From a virus, in the IMG/VR virus record IMGVR_UViG_3300034198_025175, positions 1 to 31,210 of that record: DNA of 31,210 nucleotides. One strand, written 5' to 3'. Below are positions 16,850 through 23,359 of the stretch, piece by piece. How positions within the stretch are numbered: the stretch's first letter is position 1; each line of letters begins with the position of its first letter. The notes below the pieces were generated by a model. That model was not told the DNA's origin, did no database searches, and saw only the letters and a program-made list of their open reading frames with translations. A program made the translations under genes and the position numbers.

Positions 16850-17146
16850 TTATTTTTTCTTTGGCATCCCACTTTCGATCCAGTTCTTGATATCTTCTAT
16901 ATTCTGCTTTGTTAGATCTTTGTATGGACTTAGTTCCAATCCAACATTTATCCAATGAGATTTGCCGTCTGGTCCTTTGGCGAAGTAATTTGTTTTTATG
17001 TTATCTTGCTCACGATCTTCTTCAGAATATATTTCATATGGACCGTTGGAAGTTTGGATGGTGGCAATAACATTATCGGCTTCGTGTAGACCATACACTT
17101 CCTCAATAACTTCCTTGATTAATGCTTTTAGTTCTGATTTTTTCAT
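16850..17146 (-). CDS. Small tagged phage protein (98 aa), internal start inside the GIY-YIG reading frame
   Basis: A complete small gene can start at ATG 17146 (MKKSELKALIKEVIEEVYG) and ends at TAA 16850. GGGAA (17159-17155) lies 8 bases before the ATG. The tag is followed by GLHE|A, a fit to (I/L)xE|(A/G/S). The body has a small alpha/beta pattern (VIATIQTSNGPYEIYSEEDR, GKSHWINVGLEL) and ends in a Lys-rich tail; I do not recognise the family. No stop codon separates it from the upstream endonuclease frame, but its start, ribosome site and tag match neighbouring independent genes. I therefore regard it as its own gene, with the fused product as an alternative. Confidence 0.6.
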   Translation of the reverse strand: MKKSELKALIKEVIEEVYGLHEADNVIATIQTSNGPYEIYSEEDREQDNIKTNYFAKGPDGKSHWINVGLELSPYKDLTKQNIEDIKNWIESGMPKKK

Positions 17147-17776
17147 GATAATAATTCCCATTCTCTTTTTTGCCCATTTTTTTACTATATCTAAAGTTTC
17201 TCCAATTTCGGATGCTATATCTTTATACTTTACACCTTCACTTTTACGCAAGTGAATCAAATCATATTTTTCTTTGGTGAGAGACCTGCGGGTCATTGCA
17301 CGTTTTTCAATCTGCTGCTTGTTCCATTTTACCCACGGCTTTTTCATACCAAGATGCGCTTCTGATATTTTTGACTTTGTTTCGTCGGAATGGTTTTTAC
17401 CATGCATTCTATCATAATTTTTTGGAATACCCTTCAAAGCTATACTTCGTTTCAGATTTGATTCTTCGCTCATTACTAATCCGTTGTTGCCGTCTCCACC
17501 GAGAGTAGAATTATATCCATTCATATATGAATTATACTTTTGAATATATTCTATTTCTTTTTGCTTTGCTTCGTCGTTAGAGACATTTTCAATAAGAATT
17601 TCTGCTCTCCAAACACCGTCGCCGTGTTTTTTTATGGCATTGTAGAACTTCCTGTTTCCAACGTGCTTCTTTGCGTCTTTGATGTGCTGCTCAAATCTTT
17701 CAGACAATGTTTTACTGGTCCATCCTATGTATGGTTTGTTGTTTACAGTGTTTGTAATTTTATATACTATTGCCAT
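16850..17776 (-). CDS. GIY-YIG homing endonuclease, open in frame into the downstream tagged gene
   Basis: The start is ATG 17776, two bases after the TAA of the upstream gene (TAATATG); the frame is open back to 17905, but that part overlaps the conserved end of the upstream gene. Residues 1-90 are a GIY-YIG nuclease: VYKITN (4-9), YIG (16-18), R27, and a Glu in KQKEIEYIQKYN (~74). Next come NUMOD3-like DNA-binding segments (HSDETKSKISEAHLGMKKPW) and a helix-turn-helix (YKDIASEIGETLDIVKKWAK). At residue 211 the frame continues straight into MKKSELKALIK of the 98-aa gene. The endonuclease proper is therefore ~210 aa (17776-17147). Such enzymes are mobile and usually insert between genes. Loss of its own stop codon, or a real fusion, are both possible. 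Confidence 0.82.
   Translation of the reverse strand: MAIVYKITNTVNNKPYIGWTSKTLSERFEQHIKDAKKHVGNRKFYNAIKKHGDGVWRAEILIENVSNDEAKQKEIEYIQKYNSYMNGYNSTLGGDGNNGLVMSEESNLKRSIALKGIPKNYDRMHGKNHSDETKSKISEAHLGMKKPWVKWNKQQIEKRAMTRRSLTKEKYDLIHLRKSEGVKYKDIASEIGETLDIVKKWAKKRMGIIIMKKSELKALIKEVIEEVYGLHEADNVIATIQTSNGPYEIYSEEDREQDNIKTNYFAKGPDGKSHWINVGLELSPYKDLTKQNIEDIKNWIESGMPKKK
17155..17159 (-). promoter_or_regulatory. Ribosome binding site for the internal start at 17146
   Basis: GGGAA on the minus strand, 8 bases before ATG 17146, inside the GIY-YIG reading frame. It supports independent translation of the 98-aa protein. Confidence 0.45.
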
Positions 17777-17777
17777 A

Positions 17778-18338
17778 TTACCAAGCTCTGCACGACCAAT
17801 AACGGGCTTTCCACCGGGGCCCAGGATTTGCACAATTGTGTCTTGCTCTAAAACTCTTTCTGCGTTTTGGATTGCTCTTTTTGATACGCATTTTCTTGTC
17901 GCCATAATTTACTTTTACAATTTTACCATTGGGTTTACGGACATAAGTTTTAAATTTTTTTACATCGCCCCTCATTTTTTTACCCAACGGAACATTTTTT
18001 CCATGATACTTTGCTTCGTCCAAATACGATTCGTTGTTGTAAGGTACATTCAATTTTACTTTTTTACCTTGATACTCGGCCTCTTCTAGATTTTCCTTAG
18101 CGTCTGCGTTGATGTCTCCATAGATTTCATAGAATTCATCACCTTCGCATGTGTGTTCTTCGCCTTCTGGTACCATATCCCAATTGGTCTTGCGATAGCA
18201 CTCTTCCCAAGCTTCATTGGTGCCCTCTTCCATTGCCATTTGATAACATTCCCAACATTCATCCTGCATTTGGGATTGTTCGTTCCACATTTCTTCCACC
18301 ATTTCTCTTATTATGTTTTTCAGTTGATCTTCTTTCAT
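17778..18338 (-). CDS. Tagged protein with Arg-rich/Cys C-terminal phage domain (186 aa), internal start
   Basis: ATG 18338 begins MKEDQLKNIIREMVEEMW, the shared tag, and is preceded by GAGGA at 7 bases, the best ribosome site of the operon. The product has an acidic Cys/Trp-rich part (DECWECYQ, EAWEECYRKTNWD), then two related segments EEAEYQGKKVKLN and DEAKYHGKNVPLG (tandem degenerate copies). It ends with the basic block KTYVRKPNGKIVKVNYGDKK, MRIKKSNPKRRKSFRARHNC and RWKARYWSCRAW. I recall this RRKSFRARHNC..YWSCR.W ending in many phage proteins that look structural; its function is unknown. The same frame is open upstream to 18932, so it could also be the C-terminal third of a longer protein. 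Confidence 0.65.
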   Translation of the reverse strand: MKEDQLKNIIREMVEEMWNEQSQMQDECWECYQMAMEEGTNEAWEECYRKTNWDMVPEGEEHTCEGDEFYEIYGDINADAKENLEEAEYQGKKVKLNVPYNNESYLDEAKYHGKNVPLGKKMRGDVKKFKTYVRKPNGKIVKVNYGDKKMRIKKSNPKRRKSFRARHNCANPGPRWKARYWSCRAW

Positions 18339-18932
18339 AATTGTTTCCTCGTGTTTTTTGCGACCTTGGCAATGTGCTTTTTGACTAAATCCTTTTGGAT
18401 GGCTGCAATCTATGCTACGTTTGTATTTTTCACTCCACTTTTCATCCAGTTCTTCAACGCCTTCTGATTTTGTTCCCCAGTTCTTTGCGCCCTTCTTACG
18501 ACATTTCACAAGTGCACCAGAAGCATATGCGCTTGGCCATACCTTATAACGGGACTTGACCTTGTAGTAACAAGCATCCTTCTTCTCATTCATAAGTGCT
18601 TCGGATACAAGTTCGCCTCCACAGATTGGACATTTGTGATTTTCTGTGACGTTGTGCATAGTGGTTTCTTCCGTTTTCACATTCTTTGATTTTCCGCTTC
18701 GATCTGGATTTGGATCTTCACGGCGCTTTCTGCGTGCGGCAGTTGCTCTTGCCTTCTTTCCCATAGCTTGGGCAGACTTTAATGGGCGACACTTTGGCTT
18801 TCCTTCACTTTCTTTTTCTCTAGCACACTTACCACGAATTTTGCCATCTGGACCAAATCTTACCCATTTCTCCTTGAACCATTTATGGAGATTTTCTTCC
18901 AATTCATTGATCTGTTTTTCAACTTCGTCCAT
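17778..18932 (-). CDS. Long open frame joining three phage domains (384 aa)
   Basis: From ATG 18932 (MDEVEKQINELEENLHKW), 4 bases after the upstream stop, the frame is uninterrupted to 17778. Unit 1 (to 18660): WVRFGPDGKIRGKCARE, a basic KKARATAARRKRREDPNPDR segment. Unit 2 (18659-18339): CPICGG zinc-type pair, ACYYKVKSRYKVWPSAYASG, then CSHPKGFSQKAHCQGRKK. Unit 3 is the tagged 186-aa protein. I recall each unit as a separate small domain widespread in phages, sometimes strung together. ATG 18659 has GGAAG at 8 bases and ATG 18338 has GAGGA at 7. The frame is open farther back to 19016, but that part overlaps the upstream gene and is rejected. Whether one polyprotein, three proteins or both are made is unknown. 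Confidence 0.6.
   Translation of the reverse strand: MDEVEKQINELEENLHKWFKEKWVRFGPDGKIRGKCAREKESEGKPKCRPLKSAQAMGKKARATAARRKRREDPNPDRSGKSKNVKTEETTMHNVTENHKCPICGGELVSEALMNEKKDACYYKVKSRYKVWPSAYASGALVKCRKKGAKNWGTKSEGVEELDEKWSEKYKRSIDCSHPKGFSQKAHCQGRKKHEETIMKEDQLKNIIREMVEEMWNEQSQMQDECWECYQMAMEEGTNEAWEECYRKTNWDMVPEGEEHTCEGDEFYEIYGDINADAKENLEEAEYQGKKVKLNVPYNNESYLDEAKYHGKNVPLGKKMRGDVKKFKTYVRKPNGKIVKVNYGDKKMRIKKSNPKRRKSFRARHNCANPGPRWKARYWSCRAW
18346..18350 (-). promoter_or_regulatory. Strong ribosome binding site for the internal start at 18338
   Basis: GAGGA on the minus strand, 7 bases before ATG 18338, inside the open frame of the 384-aa protein. It is a textbook site in a region where many starts have none. 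Confidence 0.6.
18668..18672 (-). promoter_or_regulatory. Ribosome binding site for the internal start at 18659
   Basis: GGAAG on the minus strand, 8 bases before ATG 18659 (MHNVTENHKCPICGG), at the boundary between the first and second domain. Confidence 0.45.
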
Positions 18933-18936
18933 TTGA

Positions 18937-19530
18937 TTATTTACCAATCTTCTTGGCAATATCTGCCACGTTTTCTTCTTCCTCTGCTGCAGCCGTGCTT
19001 GCTTTGCCAACCGCAATATTTGCTTTTGTGATTGCTCTCTCTGTTCTATTGACTACTGGGTAATTTCTACGATCAAAATCCGCTTTTGATTTGTCTATTT
19101 TTCTTTTATCTTCCAATGCTTTTCTTTCCTTTTCTTGAGCGGCTGCGAGTTTCTTCTGAGCATCTTCCAACTTCTTTGCAGCTGCTGTATCGGCTGCTGT
19201 TTGTGTCTGATCAATCTCATTGAGATCTTCGGCAAATATTTCAGCCATCATGTTGATTGAACTGTGCAATACACCGTTTGGTTCCAAAGCATGTTTGGCA
19301 TTTCTCCAATCGTCTGCTTCTACCTTAGAAAGAAGATCTTTCAATTCATTGATAATTTTATTTTTCCAAGCACTTGCAGGCATATTACCATAACCAACCA
19401 TTTGCAATGTTGGATTATCGGTGTCTTTGTTTGCGATGACATAACCATACTTGCCACCTTTGGCATTTATCTCGCTCAACTTGTGAGCTACGATATTTTT
19501 AATTACTTCTTGGAGAAACTCGCGTTTCAT
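18937..19530 (-). CDS. Helical charged phage protein with tag-like N-terminus (197 aa)
   Basis: The start is ATG 19530, directly after the upstream TAA (TAATATG); a longer frame to 19575 exists but overlaps the conserved C-terminus of the previous gene. The start MKREFLQEVIKNIVAHKLSE is a looser version of the operon's N-terminal helix. Residues ~25-105 look globular (GGKYGYVIANKDTDNPTLQM, WKNKIINELKDLL, WRNAKHALEPNGVLHSSINM). Residues ~105-165 are an Ala/Lys/Glu coiled coil and the end is Ala/Glu-rich. I do not recognise the family. It has no membrane segments or catalytic motifs. Tight packing with the genes on both sides implies one transcript. Confidence 0.65.
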   Translation of the reverse strand: MKREFLQEVIKNIVAHKLSEINAKGGKYGYVIANKDTDNPTLQMVGYGNMPASAWKNKIINELKDLLSKVEADDWRNAKHALEPNGVLHSSINMMAEIFAEDLNEIDQTQTAADTAAAKKLEDAQKKLAAAQEKERKALEDKRKIDKSKADFDRRNYPVVNRTERAITKANIAVGKASTAAAEEEENVADIAKKIGK

Positions 19531-19531
19531 A

Positions 19532-20230
19532 TTATTTCTTGCCTTTTGGCCAACCGCTCTTGGCACGAATGGCAAAGTTTAGTTCCTTCATCTTGATATC
19601 TTCTTTGCTTCCGCGCTTATGTGGACCCTTCTTCTTAAGATTGCTCAATTGTGTTTCCAATTCAGCTTTGGTCTTTCCTTTGAACATCCCTTTCTTCTTT
19701 GGATTAACAACACCCTTCTTGTTCCATTTTTCATCAAGCTGTTCGGCTTCTTCAGAACCTTCTTCACCTTTCTCTTCGGCTTCTTCCCCACCTTCTTCTT
19801 TTTCACCTTCTTCACCTTCTGCGCCATGCATGTTCAACAATTCATCCGCAAGAGCTTTGATCTTATTGGCTAATTCAACTTCTTTGGCTTCTTCTGGATT
19901 ACTCAGATCAGTTTCATCATGTTCTTCGTTCTGATCAACTTCACCGCCTTCTTCAGCTTCGTTCAATGACTTATTTTCCCAAGCTGTCCACATTTCGTTT
20001 TTTGACTCACTCCATGCCTCGCAAACATTAAGAACTCTTTTATCACCTTCTGCCAATTTTCGTTCCATTTCATGTACTGCTTTTTCTCCATGTTTCTTGA
20101 ACATGTGTGCTCTTAGAGCAGGAGGCAGCGTTTTTCTTTGTTCATTAGCAACACCCATTGGAGCAAATTGATCATTCATTACTTCTTCAACTGCTTCGCG
20201 GATAATCCGTTTTAGTTCTGTGCGTTTCAT
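19532..20230 (-). CDS. First gene of the tagged-protein operon (232 aa)
   Basis: ATG 20230 has AAGGA at 6 bases. The protein opens with the clearest tag, MKRTELKRIIREAVEEVMND, containing IRE|A, a fit to a T4-type prohead protease site. Residues ~30-90 are a helical domain (PPALRAHMFKKHGEKAVHEM, EAWSESKNEMWTAWENK). Residues ~92-165 are very acidic Glu/Gly repeats, encoded as GAA-rich DNA. LDEKW is followed by the C-terminal domain KKGMFKGKTKAELETQLSNL, KKGPHKRGSKEDIKMKELNF and AIRAK, a short basic domain that I recall from many phage proteins. It follows a terminator and a candidate promoter and so probably leads the operon 20230-15052. Confidence 0.7.
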   Translation of the reverse strand: MKRTELKRIIREAVEEVMNDQFAPMGVANEQRKTLPPALRAHMFKKHGEKAVHEMERKLAEGDKRVLNVCEAWSESKNEMWTAWENKSLNEAEEGGEVDQNEEHDETDLSNPEEAKEVELANKIKALADELLNMHGAEGEEGEKEEGGEEAEEKGEEGSEEAEQLDEKWNKKGVVNPKKKGMFKGKTKAELETQLSNLKKKGPHKRGSKEDIKMKELNFAIRAKSGWPKGKK

Positions 20231-20236
20231 AGTTAT

Positions 20237-20241
20237 TCCTT
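20237..20241 (-). promoter_or_regulatory. Ribosome binding site of the 232-aa gene
   Basis: AAGGA on the minus strand, 6 bases before ATG 20230. Confidence 0.6.
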
Positions 20242-20259
20242 ATTTTAGTTTTAAGTATA

Positions 20260-20268
20260 TATAAATAT
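20260..20268 (-). promoter_or_regulatory. TATAAATAT intergenic motif
   Basis: One of six copies of this 9-mer (plus-strand reading; ATATTTATA on the minus strand) found in spacers of this window. It is 29 bases before ATG 20230 and downstream of a terminator, so a phage-specific promoter element is plausible. Confidence 0.35.
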
Positions 20269-20342
20269 AGTTAACTCTATAAAAAACAACTTATATACTG
20301 TTAGTTATTTGTTTTGTATTATTATTTTCTTTCTGTTGTTTG

Positions 20343-20372
20343 ATTGTACACATCGATATGAACAAGCGTCAA
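20343..20372 (-). promoter_or_regulatory. Candidate sigma70-like promoter of the tagged-protein operon
   Basis: Minus strand TTGACG (20372-20367), an 18-base spacer, and TACAAT (20348-20343) preceded by TGTG. It lies between the tail tube terminator and the first gene of the operon, leaving a leader of about 105 bases. The rest of the 220-base spacer 20231-20452 holds the terminator, a small AACAC/GTGTT hairpin and AT-rich leader, and no gene that I can support. Confidence 0.5.
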
Positions 20373-20403
20373 GATGAAATAAACACGGATGTGTTGTTAT
20401 AAC

Positions 20404-20429
20404 AAAAAACCCAGCATTTCTGCTGGGTT
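20404..20429 (-). terminator. Rho-independent terminator after the tail tube gene
   Basis: On the minus strand AACCCAGCA-GAAA-TGCTGGGTT is a perfect 9-bp stem (20429-20421 with 20416-20408), running into TTTTTTG. It sits 24 bases after the tail tube stop codon. Confidence 0.9.
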
Positions 20430-20452
20430 GATGTGTATAATTTGATAATATA

Positions 20453-20947
20453 TCAAAATTGTAAAATTGCGTAGTCGTATGACAGCGTGACGTTGATGAG
20501 CAACGCTTCTTGGGATCCCCAATCCAATCCAGAGCCGTTAAAGTCAACGCTGCTTGGAAACGCACCCTTCAACTGCCATTCTTCGACCTTATCACCAACA
20601 GGTCCAAGAACATTGATGGTAACGTCCTTCTTGTAGAAGTCAGCATATCCGTTACGACCAGTGACAGACTCGTGAGCAAGACGAACCCATTCCATGCATG
20701 CTTGTGCAGCAGATGGCACTACTGGATCATACAATGTGATTTGTACATCTTGCCACTCGCTCTTACCCTTTAGCTTGCGCTTTAGGTTGATATGATCGAG
20801 TGTGATTGTTCCATTGTTAATGGTTGGGCGTGCGGCTGCTTTGATAAGATAGGCAGGAATGCCGTCTATGCTAATGATGAAACGGTTTTGAACTTTTGGT
20901 TCATATGCCGTGAAGAATATTTGATCTGCTTCTAGTAGGTCTGCCAT
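20453..20947 (-). CDS. gp19: Major tail tube protein, gp19-like
   Basis: 164 aa, essentially the length of T4 gp19 (163 aa). Family blocks: FFTAYEPKVQNRFIISIDGI, PAYLIKAAARPTIN, KGKSEWQDVQITLYDPVVPS, VLGPVGDKVEEWQLKGAF, then a C-terminal LDWGSQEALLINVTLSYDYA. Hexamers of this protein stack to form the inner tube of the contractile tail, around which the sheath polymerises. It is separated from the sheath gene by about 4.4 kb of accessory genes; in T4 genes 18 and 19 are adjacent. It has no Shine-Dalgarno; the ATG follows CACTTAATATT. It is transcribed alone, with a terminator directly after it and a plus-strand endonuclease before it. Confidence 0.93.
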   Translation of the reverse strand: MADLLEADQIFFTAYEPKVQNRFIISIDGIPAYLIKAAARPTINNGTITLDHINLKRKLKGKSEWQDVQITLYDPVVPSAAQACMEWVRLAHESVTGRNGYADFYKKDVTINVLGPVGDKVEEWQLKGAFPSSVDFNGSGLDWGSQEALLINVTLSYDYAILQF

Positions 20948-21023
20948 AATATTAAGTGTTTGATTGTTGTTTTAGTGTATTTTGCCACTATTAATAAATA
21001 AATAGCTGTCAACAAAATTTTAA

Positions 21024-21052
21024 TTGACATATAAGATATATAATCTTAAACT
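21024..21052 (+). promoter_or_regulatory. Candidate promoter of the plus-strand homing endonuclease
   Basis: TTGACA (21024-21029), a 17-base spacer, TAAACT (21047-21052), 21 bases before the ATG at 21074. The -35 is perfect and also forms an inverted repeat with TGTCAA at 21007-21012. Confidence 0.5.
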
Positions 21053-21073
21053 GCTTACAAACTAAAAGTATTT

Positions 21074-22579
21074 ATGGCTAGACCAAAAAGCTCAAACTCA
21101 TATATAACATCCACATGCCCAACATGTAAAAACGAGTTTACTTTTAAAAAGTATAAGCCGAAGACATATTGCAGTAAAACTTGCGCAGCCAATTCACCAG
21201 AAGTAAAAGAAAAGAATAGGGTTGGTGTATCCAACACTTTCAATATCAAATATGGCGGTCATGCCATGAAGACAGATGAAACCAAGGAAAAGTTCAAAAG
21301 TTCTATGGTTTCAAAGTATGGCAAAGAGTATGCCATGCAAGTCAAATCCATTCAAGACAAAGCAAAGAGAACAGCGGTTGGAAACTATGGTGTTGAAAAT
21401 GTACTGTCATCAAACAGTCCAATAAGAGAACAGATAATACAAACTTGGACAGACAAGTATGGAGTAGATAATCCTGGGAAATCGGCTGAAGTCATCAATC
21501 GTCGCAGCAAAAGAAAGCAGGAAAATCATTATGCCGATTTGAGTAAGCTGTTTGCAGCGAACAATCTTACATGGCTTATAAAGCCAGAAGAGTACGAGGG
21601 ATATCATTTTTCCAAGTCATATAACTTTAGATGCAACAAATGCAGCAATACATTCGACTCTACTGTATATGTTCCCAATAATGTATTTTGCGAAATATGC
21701 TATCCTGACAAGAAGAACAGCGGAGAGAAATCATTGCTTGATTTTCTAAACAGCGAGCTTAATGGAAAAGTCATATCAAGACACAACCGAACAATACTTG
21801 GTGGTAAAGAATTGGATTTTTATATACCAGATCTGAACATCGCTGTTGAATATAATGGTTTATATTGGCACAAGGAGAGTGTAAGAGTGTCAAAGAATTA
21901 TCATTTGGACAAAACAAAGAGTTGCGAGGAAAAAGGTATAAAGCTCATTCACATCTTTGAAAACGAATGGCTGCAAAAACAGAATATTGTCAAATCCATA
22001 GTAAGACAGATGATTGGAGGACAAGTGACAAAAATTCATGGTAGAGAATGTGATATCAAGAAAGTAGACACAAATACAAAGAGAGATTTTCTTAATAACT
22101 GTCATATTCAAGGAGATGACAAGTGCACAGTTGCATATGGATTGTTTTATAAAGATCATTTGGTCAGTCTCATGACATTCTGCAAAAGCAGATTTGACAA
22201 AAAGCATGAATGGGAAATATCAAGATTTTGCAATGCCCTTAACACAAAGATACATGGTGGTGCGAGCAAACTGTTCAATATATTCCTACAGGATTATACA
22301 CCAAAAAGCATAGTGAGCTATTCTGACCGCCGTTACTTTTCTGGAGAAGTATACAAAAAACTTGGTATGACATTTGAAGGATATACGGCGCAAGGATATC
22401 ACTATATCTCTCCAGACTGCAGAGCGCTGTTCAATCGCCAAATGTTTCAAAAGAAAAAATTGGCTGAAAAATTACAAATATTTGATCCCAATATATCAGA
22501 ATGGGAAAATATGAAAAATAATGGGTATGATAGAATATGGGACTGTGGACATTCCAAATGGGTTTGGAAATCCAAATAG
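21074..22579 (+). CDS. Vsr-like (EDxHD-type) homing endonuclease with zinc fingers
   Basis: 501 aa, coded against nearly all neighbours. An N-terminal zinc finger (C15, C18, C33, C37) is followed by repeats of the 'KYG...' type (residues ~55-140: IKYGGHAMKTDETKEKF, NYGVENVLSS, KYGVDNPGKSAEV), probably DNA-binding. A second zinc ribbon (C187, C190, C206, C209) precedes the nuclease: E218, GGKELDFYIP (D248), IAVEYNGLYWHKES, YHLDK and GIKLIHIFENEW. This is the Vsr-fold family that includes phage homing endonucleases such as I-Bth0305I. The C-terminal ~180 residues (YGLFYKDHLVSLMTF, EISRFCN, GGASKLFNIFLQ, IVSYSDRRYF) resemble the acetyltransferase-like domain often fused to these enzymes. It is probably mobile and non-essential. 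Confidence 0.85.
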   Translation: MARPKSSNSYITSTCPTCKNEFTFKKYKPKTYCSKTCAANSPEVKEKNRVGVSNTFNIKYGGHAMKTDETKEKFKSSMVSKYGKEYAMQVKSIQDKAKRTAVGNYGVENVLSSNSPIREQIIQTWTDKYGVDNPGKSAEVINRRSKRKQENHYADLSKLFAANNLTWLIKPEEYEGYHFSKSYNFRCNKCSNTFDSTVYVPNNVFCEICYPDKKNSGEKSLLDFLNSELNGKVISRHNRTILGGKELDFYIPDLNIAVEYNGLYWHKESVRVSKNYHLDKTKSCEEKGIKLIHIFENEWLQKQNIVKSIVRQMIGGQVTKIHGRECDIKKVDTNTKRDFLNNCHIQGDDKCTVAYGLFYKDHLVSLMTFCKSRFDKKHEWEISRFCNALNTKIHGGASKLFNIFLQDYTPKSIVSYSDRRYFSGEVYKKLGMTFEGYTAQGYHYISPDCRALFNRQMFQKKKLAEKLQIFDPNISEWENMKNNGYDRIWDCGHSKWVWKSK

Positions 22580-22580
22580 C

Positions 22581-23345
22581 CTACAACTTTACATCAAAAT
22601 CTTTTTCAAACTCTTTTGGTGCTGCCTTGTAACTTGCTTGAGTTTCATCCTTTGGATCACTCAAGTATTGCCAATTGAAACTCAGTGCATCTGGAACTTT
22701 GAAGCCAAAGAATTTAAATACCTGCTTCTGAACATCAATCACATTTTCTCCGTTCCAATTTTGTCCGATGAACACCACACCAGCCTCTTTGTCTTTGATG
22801 ACGTTTTCTTCATTCAATGTGGTGTGTCTATTTTCCAACCAAGTCAAACGTTCGATCAATCTTTGATATACTCCATTTGTTTGGCCCCATCTTACACTGC
22901 CAAAGAATACAATGGCATCGGACTCGAATAATACTTTGCTGATCTTCCAAAGCTCATCGTCCTTGTTGTTGTAGCTGCACCAACAACGATGATCGCCTGT
23001 TGGGTTCTTCTCCTTATCTTTCAACGCCGCTTCTTTCACTCCACAATTGTTTTTCTCGTGCTTGCTTACATTACCTTCGCAGTCATATATCTTCAATTTT
23101 GTAACACCAATGATTTCAGCATTTCCAATTTCATTTGCAACATATTCAGCGAGCACGGTACTCTTTGGCTTTTGCTTGTCGCCAATCCAACGATTGCTTG
23201 TGGTAAGAATGAGTACCTTCTTCTTTTCCTTTAAATGATTGATAAGTTTGTCCAACTTTGGAACCATATCAACAGCCTCATTTAGCATCAGATGTTCTGA
23301 CAGCAATTTTCGATGTTTCAAGAAGGTGTTTTCAAACGTGCTCAT
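22581..23345 (-). CDS. Flavodoxin-fold NAD(P)H-dependent FMN reductase-like protein
   Basis: 254 aa from ATG 23345 (MSTFENTFLKHRKLLSEH); an upstream ATG at 23387 would add a hydrophobic stretch coded in the spacer and is less likely. KKVLILTTSNRWIGDK begins the Rossmann-like sheet with the phosphate-binding loop, and KVLFESDAIVFFGSVRWGQTNGVYQRLIERLTW is the 'ADaivf.sPvywg' segment of FMN reductases (written here in two parts: KVLFESDAIVFFGSVRWG and QTNGVYQRLIERLTW). An insertion holds four cysteines (DCEG, NNCG, HRCWCSY), which could bind a metal or Fe-S cluster. The first ~25 residues precede the fold and include MLNE|A, resembling the operon tags. It could supply reduced flavin or detoxify; the substrate is unknown. 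It converges on the endonuclease gene with a 1-base gap. Confidence 0.7.
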   Translation of the reverse strand: MSTFENTFLKHRKLLSEHLMLNEAVDMVPKLDKLINHLKEKKKVLILTTSNRWIGDKQKPKSTVLAEYVANEIGNAEIIGVTKLKIYDCEGNVSKHEKNNCGVKEAALKDKEKNPTGDHRCWCSYNNKDDELWKISKVLFESDAIVFFGSVRWGQTNGVYQRLIERLTWLENRHTTLNEENVIKDKEAGVVFIGQNWNGENVIDVQKQVFKFFGFKVPDALSFNWQYLSDPKDETQASYKAAPKEFEKDFDVKL

Positions 23346-23350
23346 GTTTA

Positions 23351-23359
23351 TATAAATAT
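23351..23359 (-). promoter_or_regulatory. TATAAATAT intergenic motif before the reductase gene
   Basis: A copy of the recurrent 9-mer, 5 bases before ATG 23345. The rest of the spacer to 23537 holds the plus-strand EF-hand promoter and an AGCATA/TATGCT inverted repeat near 23396. Confidence 0.35.

Noticed and set aside
17777-17905. Upstream extension of the GIY-YIG frame
   Set aside because: It overlaps, in another frame, the conserved RWKARYWSCRAW end of the preceding gene; the GIY-YIG fold starts at the ATG at 17776.
18933-19016. Upstream extension of the three-domain frame
   Set aside because: It overlaps the coding end of the 197-aa gene; the domain begins at MDEVEKQ (18932), 4 bases after that gene's stop.
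19531-19575. Longer start for the 197-aa gene
   Set aside because: It overlaps the conserved C-terminus of the 232-aa gene, while the tag-like MKREFLQ start follows that stop immediately.
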